A stretch of DNA of 64,000 nt from positions 1-64,000 of the forward strand of contig JADLZK010010875.1 in assembly GCA_015847255.1 (NCBI GenBank), written 5' to 3'. The stretch is from Hyparrhenia diplandra (lineage: Eukaryota; Streptophyta; Magnoliopsida; Poales; Poaceae). Numbering within the stretch: the stretch's first letter is position 1; each line of letters opens with the position of its first letter. Below are positions 57,596 through 64,000 of the stretch, one piece after another. The position numbers were made by a program, and so were the translations under genes. The notes beneath the pieces were generated by a model, which was given only the letters and a program-made list of their open reading frames with translations, was not told where the DNA came from and searched no databases.

Positions 57596-60542
57596 AGCTT
57601 TGTACTCAAGTCGCTTATTTTCCTCTCTCCAAACTCGTTGAACGCCTTTTGCTCTTCTTTGGGGAGACGAACCAACGCCGGATGGAAGAGCCGTCTAGAG
57701 CCCCGACAACCCCTCTCCCGACGGTACGGCGCCGCTCCATCTCCCCCCGCATCGATCTCCCTCCCCTCGCCCTCCTTCCAATCCAACGCCGGATCCGGGT
57801 TCCTCCACCCCCGATCCACGCCTCCATGGGCGCCGCCCCCGCCCTCGAGCCTGGCGCGTAGGGGCCTCCGCAGCCCCGGGCCGGGTCACCTCCGGCGCCC
57901 ATGGAGGCCGGGCGACGACCTCCACCATCCGGCATCCCCGCCGCTGGGAGGGTGTCGAGGGCCGCCCCCATGTGGCCGCGGGGCGCGTGGAGGCCCCCGA
58001 GCCGGCTTCCCGGAGTGCCGCCCGCGGGCGATGCCGGATCGCAGCCTGCCCAAAGAACGCCATCGCCGCCCCGCGCCGCTTGGCTCGGTTGGCCATGGTG
58101 TTGCTGAAGAAGAGGACGCCACCTGGCTCCTCGCCCCGGGCGCCCCCCGCCCGTCGCTTTGTCGCCATCGCCGCCGCCAGGTCGCTACCGGCCGCCATCG
58201 CCTTTTCCCCCAAGCGCCCTCCTTCCGCGGAGTTGGCTACGGGCCCGTAGGGGACGGGCGAGGCCGCCGCCCACCTCCCCGCGGCCGTCGCCCTCGCCGC
58301 GAGGCCCGCCTTTACTGGCGCCGCCCCGTGGAGATGGCCCCGACCCGATCGTCGGGCCCGGCCTTCTTCACGGCCGAACGCCGAGCACCCGTCTCCCCTC
58401 GCAGCCGCCTCGGCCGCCGCCCGCCCGATGATGACAGCCCGCCCCTCAGGCCGGACCATCATCGCCCCTCCACGGAGGCCTATCCATCCATGTCCGCTCC
58501 CGCCGCGGATGTCGAGGAAGGAGAGTTTGTGCCCACCTCGTCGGGTTTACCGAGCCGCAGCTCACGTCGACGCCCGGCCAGCGGATGCGGGCGGTCGCTT
58601 TCCCCGACGCTGGCACCATTCTTTCCCTCCGCAGCAGAAGATCCAAGGAATTGCGTTGATGGATAATTTCTCCGATTGCTCTGACGACGAGGTCGAGGGC
58701 GCCGGTCGAGGTCCCTGGTCACGCGGCGGCGGCGCATTGCCTTCCGCCTTCGTCGGGCCTTCCCCAGGTCCGATGGTGTCGCTTCCCTCGCCCCGTCGCC
58801 CCGACCCGAGTCGTGGCGCCGCAAAGGTCGCCGATATGGATGCCGGCCGACATGCCGCAGCCGCTGCCGGGCGTTGCCGGGCGGCGCTACCGCCACCATC
58901 GCTGAGGTCGATGATGATGCGATGCGGCGCGTTCGGCCGACGCGCCAGCCCATCGTCGCCATGCCTTCTTGCCGCTTCAGCCCCGGGGCGCCGGGCGACG
59001 CCGCTGCTTTCGACGACACGCCGATCGGACGTGTCTCCAGACACCGCCATTTCGCCGCCGCGACCAGCCCCCTCCGCCCGTAGGTGCATTCGCCCCGCCG
59101 ATGATGATGGGTTCACGCTGCAGGTGCGGAGGAAAGCCGTCGCCGCCACCACACCGCGCCTCAACCTCGCCGCCGGCATGAGGTCCACCATCGCGGCAGC
59201 CACAGACACCCGGCTCGTTATCGCCCCCGACCGGCCCGACGATCGGCCGGGCTTTCGGGAAGGTCGGCCTATCTTCAATCGCCTAACGAATCTGGCATGT
59301 GCATCGCGTGTTTACGCACCCCCGCGACGCTGCTATTGCCGCTACCGTGAGGAGACGGCGCCGCGTCGCCGCCCGATGAAGGTGCGGGCGTGGGGGCTGG
59401 CGGGTCAGACGTTCGCGGGCCGCCGATCTACACGCCGTTTTCGCCTCGGCTACACATCCCAGCCCTCCGCCGGTTCCGGACGGGAGGTGACGCCCATCCG
59501 CATCACCGACACCGCCACGGAGGAGCCGATGCGGCTTCCGCATCGGCGCTCGAGGCGTTGGGGTGGGTCCCGACCGTGGCTTCCTCGTGGCTCCCCGGCC
59601 GCGCCAAAGCACCGACGAGGCTGGGCGTGCTCTCCACCCCCCGATTAGTCGACCCGATGTTTTGAGCTCACGGCCTCCTCGCCGCGGTGCACGCCACGCG
59701 GTAGCCGTGACTGCGGGGGAGCACCCCCATCGGCTACCGCCAGGGCCCGTGGGTCGACCGGCGGGCCGACTTGGCCAGTGGAGGCCTCAGTTCGCCTCCC
59801 ACCGGGCCAACGCCGCGGCGCTGGACGCCGCACCGTGCACCCCAGCCTCGCATGGGTTCGTGAGCACGCTGAGCTCGCCGCAAGCTCGGGTCGGGATGAC
59901 CTCCTCGGCTCGACGGTGGCAATCGGTTGGTGGCGATGAAGATGGTGCATCGCACACCGAGTCCGGTGCATGTGCCGACGGCCGGTGACGAGAGTTCATA
60001 GCCGTCAAGAAGCCGCCGGAGCCATCCATACTTCCACGCCGGCCTTGAGGAAAACGCCACCCGCGCGGCAAGACGCCGCAGTGCTAACGCCGAAACGCAG
60101 TGCACGCTCGCTGCAAAGAGTGCGCCCAGCTCCATAAGCCCGAGGACCGTGCACTAAGAGTTTTGCTTAAGAAGATGGGGATCGAGGTTGAGGCCGAGCG
60201 GAGGATGCAGCCTCCTTTGCCGAAGCCGCAGTCGCCCTCACGGCCCCCGCCGAGGTCAACATGCAGGCCATGCAGGTCTTCCTCCTCGCGAGGGAAGAAG
60301 CGGCGATCGGTGCAGCCCGAGAGAGCGCGGTGGTCTAGTCGCGACATGGTTATTTTGTAATCAGCTTACGAGTTCCTTCCAGTAGTTAGGTTTTCTTGCC
60401 TTCTGTTGTGTTTTTGTTTTGTTTTGTGGGCTTGATGTCCGCTCGGCATCCCGGCTTAGTTTGTATTTGGATTTGGTTTTCCTCCTCTTAATGAAATACG
60501 GTGAATGGCCCGATCAAAAAAAAAAAAAAAAAAAAAAAAAAA
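57596..60542 (+). mobile_element. LINE-like retroposon with poly(A) tail in the NLR-C 3' flank
   Basis: 2.9 kb ending 'cttaatgaaatacggtgaat', then a run of about 25 A (60518-60542), as in plant LINEs. The body is very GC-rich and codes, in several overlapping frames (57638-58666, 58428-59648), for Pro/Arg/Ala-rich protein like LINE ORF1, with DDDGFTLQVRRKA near 59095-59133. A C-terminal piece reads LLKKMGIEVEAE (60157-60192) and, in another frame, FAEAAVALTAPAEVNMQAM ending at TAG (60340). No ORF2 reverse transcriptase is present, so it is non-autonomous. The target duplication is not clear (aacaaag / aacagag). Confidence 0.65.
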
Positions 60543-60657
60543 CAGAGTGACGGTGAACACTGAGACCGGAGTAGATCAATAGAAATAGCCTCCACATAAG
60601 AATACATAGCACTGATGATGCACCTAGACAGAAAGACTATGGCATCCTCAAATATCT
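60543..60657 (-). other. NLR-C 3' flank, proximal block
   Basis: Matches 288-396 next to NLR-A ('gtgacggtgaacac', 'ctccacataagaatac'). It includes the probable 3' UTR start of NLR-C. Confidence 0.7.
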
Positions 60658-62778
60658 TCAGTCACTGATTATTTTTGGCCACTTTGTTGCATATTTCCCA
60701 TCTACATAGTTGAGGATTGCGTTGTGCTTCAATTCCTCTACCAAGAACTTAGTTACTTCGATTGCTTGATTACCAACACTGAGATGCAACTCTTGGAGAC
60801 TTCTAAGAGTCTCAATGCCATATATCCCTTCGAAGGCTTCAAACCGCATATCAATCCTCTCGAGTGCTGGCATTACCTCTTCTCCTGTAACTGCAAAGCT
60901 CAGCCTTGGCACAAGAGTTGCAAAGAAGCGAAGCAGCTTGAGACTCTCGAATCCAGCAGGTGGAACAATGATCTCCCTATCAGTAAGCAGTTTATTTTCC
61001 TCAAGGATGTCCACTATGTCTCGATCATCATCCTTCTCTGCAGTGAGTGTAAAGGTGAGACAGAATAGTTTGGGCAGGTTCTGGATGAGCTGGAAAGTAT
61101 TGGTTCGAAGAATTGTCACAGAAAGTGTCAACTTGTAGAGATTATTGAGATCTTTGATCCACTTTGGGGGGTTTTCCATCTTGCCAGATAGCTCTAGCCC
61201 AATGAGGTACCTTGGAGGAGTGGTCATGGTGTCCAGTGAGTTGATAAAATCAAAGCCCTCATCATTGATTGCTAGAGTCTGCAGGCCACAGCTAGAGAGA
61301 TACACAATAGAGGAGAGTAATTGTTTGAAGATCTTATCACCCTCCTGTATATTTAGCTTGTAAATAGCAAGTTTTTTTAGCCCCGTCATCTGATGAAGGC
61401 TTGCTACAGCTGCTGAGTCCTTATTGATCCCAATCCCCGACAGTATGCGAAGTGCTTTCATCGGTTCCTTATTCTTCTCAAGTGGCAACTTCATGGCCTT
61501 CTTTGGGATTTTACTCCCTCCAAGGATTCTACAAAGACGTTTGAGCTGGCCAAATGATCTGGGAAGCACGTCAACTCGTGTGTCCCTTTATGTCAAGAGT
61601 TTCCAGATACTCGAGCTTCCCAATCTTGGACGGAATCTTAACAACCTCTGTTCGTCGGAGGCTCAAATACTTGAGCGCAAGCATTTCACATATGTCATTC
61701 AGGTACTTGTCTGTCATACCCTTCCAACCCTCAAGATCAAGCACTTGAATTATTCCATTGTTGAATGAACGGAAAGGAAGTCGTCGGCTTTTGGCTTCCA
61801 AATACTGTAAGCGATCGCACCTGGGACAAATTCATTCCTTTTGTTGAATTCCCATGCTTGGAACCACTGCTTTTGCATGGAGAGTCGACGAACTTTATTG
61901 CTAGGAGTTGACATCATCCAGTGGCCACCAACAATAGTAATAAAATTCTCTTCACTTGATTTGGACACGATATACTCAAGAATCATGTCATGAACTTTAA
62001 AGGATTTTACATTTCCGTTGCTGCTGTGATCAAGAGGACGTATTATCTTCCTTCTTATGAGTTGGTTAAAGTAGCTTTCTGCAACTTCCTCTGCACTCTT
62101 CCCTTGCTTCTCAGCGACAAGAGATTCAGATATCCATCGCCTTGTCAGGCGCTTTTTGCTGATTTTGGAACCCTTGGGAAATATGCTCAAGTACAATGAG
62201 CAGGTCTTGAGATCTGAAGGCAAATCATTGAAGCAATAATCGAGTATCTTTGTGACATCATCTATGGTAAGGCGATCCACCCGCACTGGAAATAATTTTT
62301 AAGTTTACTATAATGGTCATTGACTTTGGATTGGTCGTTGCAAGCAACAAGGCCAGCCATGGTTACTATGGCCAAAGGCAGCCCTCCACAATATTTCCAT
62401 ACTTCCTCATGTACCTTCCCTTTCTTGTTACTGTTGCTGCTTTGTGCATCCGCTTCACTAATATTGGATGAATCCAGATTATCAGTTCGATCTCCTTTGG
62501 AGCACTCCGTACCAATAGCTTGAGATGTTGTTGTCATTGTTCCACCCGTTGGGATTCAGAAATAGCGTGATCAAATAGTTCTTTGGACTCCAAACCGTCA
62601 AGACCACTAATGGTATGCAGACAATCAGTTGCTTCTTTACCTGAGCATGCTGCACCAACAGCTGCAAATCTAGTAGTCACAATTACTTTTATTGTGCGCG
62701 CCTTCTATATCTGGTAACCATTTTCTAATGTTCTCCCATGTTTCTACAGACCATATATCATCAATCAAGAGGATATAC
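60658..62778 (-). pseudogene. NLR-C exon 2 (NB-ARC C-terminal half plus LRR), multiple frameshifts
   Basis: Close paralogue of NLR-A exon 2 with the same acceptor (cag before GTATATC at 62778) and motif order: LLIDDIW, VTTRF, WKYCGGLPLAIV, CSLYLSIFPKG, VHDMILEYI, then the LRR domain to ISD-stop. It also has the Ser/Asn-rich linker before GLPL, without the Asn-Ala repeat. Frame changes relative to NLR-A lie near 62687-62690, 62545-62560, 62285-62300, 61871-61874, 61796-61802 and 61587; four or five are one-base changes next to homopolymers. The last 303 codons (60658-61569) are open. Exon 1 must lie beyond 64000 if it exists. Confidence 0.85.
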
Positions 62779-63119
62779 CTGCGAAGAAAACCAAATAAGA
62801 TCCAATGTCAGAAGAAAGCGTGCTATATATATTTTTTTTTTTTTGTAAGACATTATTGTGACCAGCCAGATTTGCATGTCCAATTTGATATCTGTCTACA
62901 CCACTCATAGAATATATAATCCCTCCTAGATATATTTTTAAAGACTAAGATAACAAATAATACACTCAAAGAAATGTTACTTTTGAGCAGTACCTTGTTG
63001 GTGCAAAAGGCTAGGCGTCCACATACTAGAAAACAAAAGCCTAGAGCACTGCTACACAAATGATTTTTATAGAACCGATGTGACACATCTATAGATAGAT
63101 GCAGCACAAAAATAATCAT

Positions 63120-63395
63120 ACTCCATCAATGATAATAAAATATAAGAGAGCCAAATTGACGTCATAAGTCGAATTGTAATAAGTTTGACCAAATCTATAG
63201 AAAAACGACATCAATTTACAACAATTAGATACATTATCAAATATAATTTTGAAACTTATATCTTTTGATGTGGTAATTATTAGGAACATATCTAGTGCAA
63301 ACCATGCAAACATAGAAGTTTGCATGGTTTGCACTAGATATGTTCCCTAATTATTAACATACTTTTCTCTATAAACTTAGTCAAACGTACCATCG
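63120..63395. mobile_element. Stowaway-like fragment
   Basis: CTCCATCAATGATAATA at the left resembles a degraded Stowaway end. The internal 'aagtttgaccaaatctatag' and the inverted 'ctataaacttagtcaaac' match Stowaway family cores. The right terminus is not clear. Confidence 0.45.
63283..63346. repeat. Perfect 29-bp inverted repeat with a 6-base loop
   Basis: Arms 63283-63311 and 63318-63346 are perfectly complementary (ggaacatatctagtgcaa... / ...ttgcactagatatgttcc), loop ATAGAA. A transcript from either strand would fold into a hairpin of small-RNA-precursor size. It may instead be a young foldback element inside the Stowaway fragment. Confidence 0.9.
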
Positions 63396-63784
63396 CTTAA
63401 GTAACGATAGACTTGGTCGATCTTGTGTCACTAATGGTACACCAAACAAGCATAATTGGTTTATTAAACTTGGAGGTCGCCGCCTTCTAGATGGCTTGGA
63501 GCTCATATGGTTCTATTGAATCACTTCTTAGAAGATTATGTGAAGGTGATCTAAAGGTGACTGTGAGGGATTCTTGTGCTCATCTCTGACCGAAGTAGTG
63601 AATAGCAACTCTATTGGAATCGTGTGTGAAGTGATTCTTTTTGGTTCTAGCTAACTCAAAGATCAAGTGGGGGTCTTCATAGAGGAGCGATGAATGTTGA
63701 ATCTACCTCAACTTGGATTAGGGGTGACCGGATAACATATCAAGTGTTTCCATAATTCCATTGTGGCTTATTTCTAATGATTAA

Positions 63785-63932
63785 GGGCTTGTTAGTTTGA
63801 TACGCACACATGTATTTATCTCAATTCACATGTATTGGAGTAGATTAGAGTGTATTTGAATTAAGTTGTTACACTCTAATCCACTCCAACACATGTGGAC
63901 TGAGATGAATACATGTGCATCCAAACAAGGCC
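63785..63932. mobile_element. Tourist-like MITE (PIF/Harbinger), 148 bp
   Basis: The ends GGGCTTGTT and AACAAGGCC are flanked by the TAA duplication (63782-63784, 63933-63935). Long internal arms (cacatgtattggagtagatt / aatccactccaacacatg) make it a near-complete foldback. Confidence 0.82.
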
Positions 63933-64000
63933 TAAGTTACTTTCAAGCAAGTTACTTTGTCTAGACTTGATTTGTTGATTGTCACCGAAGGTTGCAAACC

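Larger units (their letters stand above)
62779..64000 (-). other. Start of the NLR-C upstream intron, continues past the window
   Basis: The first 130 bp match the NLR-A intron next to its exon 2. The rest holds a Stowaway-like fragment, a perfect hairpin and a Tourist-like MITE. 63400-63780 is unassigned. No coiled-coil exon appears before the window ends. Confidence 0.65.

Noticed and set aside
57695..58462. 255-codon minus-strand open frame
   Set aside because: Mirror of the GC-rich LINE ORF1-like region; Arg/Gly/Ala-rich without a domain.
1..64000. tRNA, rRNA or known microRNA genes
   Set aside because: No cloverleaf box A/B pair, rRNA match or recognised miRNA was noticed by reading; a tRNAscan or Rfam search would be needed to exclude them.

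Overview
The window is plant nuclear DNA, almost certainly from a grass (Poaceae). It has no operons, bacterial start signals or compact gene spacing. It does have grass-type CC-NB-LRR (NLR) immune-receptor genes with introns, Stowaway and Tourist-like MITEs, a Helitron, Ty1/copia and Ty3/gypsy elements and LINE fragments. The species cannot be named from sequence alone.

Layout. NLR-A lies on the minus strand from 10264 to 397: exon 1 (9270-10264) is intact, a 6.7-kb transposon-filled intron follows, and exon 2 (397-2564) is frameshifted. About 8 kb of intergenic DNA follows, with retroposons, LINE pieces and a 3.56-kb Helitron (14238-17799) carrying a decayed replication-protein-A-like gene. 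NLR-B lies on the plus strand, head to head with NLR-A: exon 1 (18222-19075) and exon 2 (39277-41761) are separated by a 20.2-kb intron. That intron holds a foldback MITE, a small Helitron, a CACTA-type end, a Stowaway, LTR element A (23904-27257) and LTR element B (28165-38510), with element C (30605-37445) nested inside B. A, B and C all run antisense to NLR-B.

Tail to tail with NLR-B is a broken minus-strand methylmalonate-semialdehyde dehydrogenase gene (ALDH6 family, 42898-52880). Its catalytic exons are missing and a copia element D (44612-51277, perfect AATAC target duplication) sits in it; D in turn contains an unclassified repeat E. Then come a hAT-like MITE, a Ty3/gypsy 3' end with a long LTR and TATA box, a LINE-like retroposon with a poly(A) tail, and NLR-C exon 2 (60658-62778, minus), a close paralogue of NLR-A whose exon 1 lies beyond the right edge.

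How it fits together. The three NLRs share one intron position, just before the kinase-2 motif. NLR-A and NLR-B are arranged like the divergent sensor/helper NLR pairs known in grasses (inference). As written, all three carry frame-disrupting lesions, many at homopolymers, so true pseudogenes and assembly errors both have to be considered. I found no wholly new biological system. The strongest observations are the divergent NLR pair with an intron expanded by nested elements, the Helitron with its RPA-like gene, and the disrupted ALDH6 gene.
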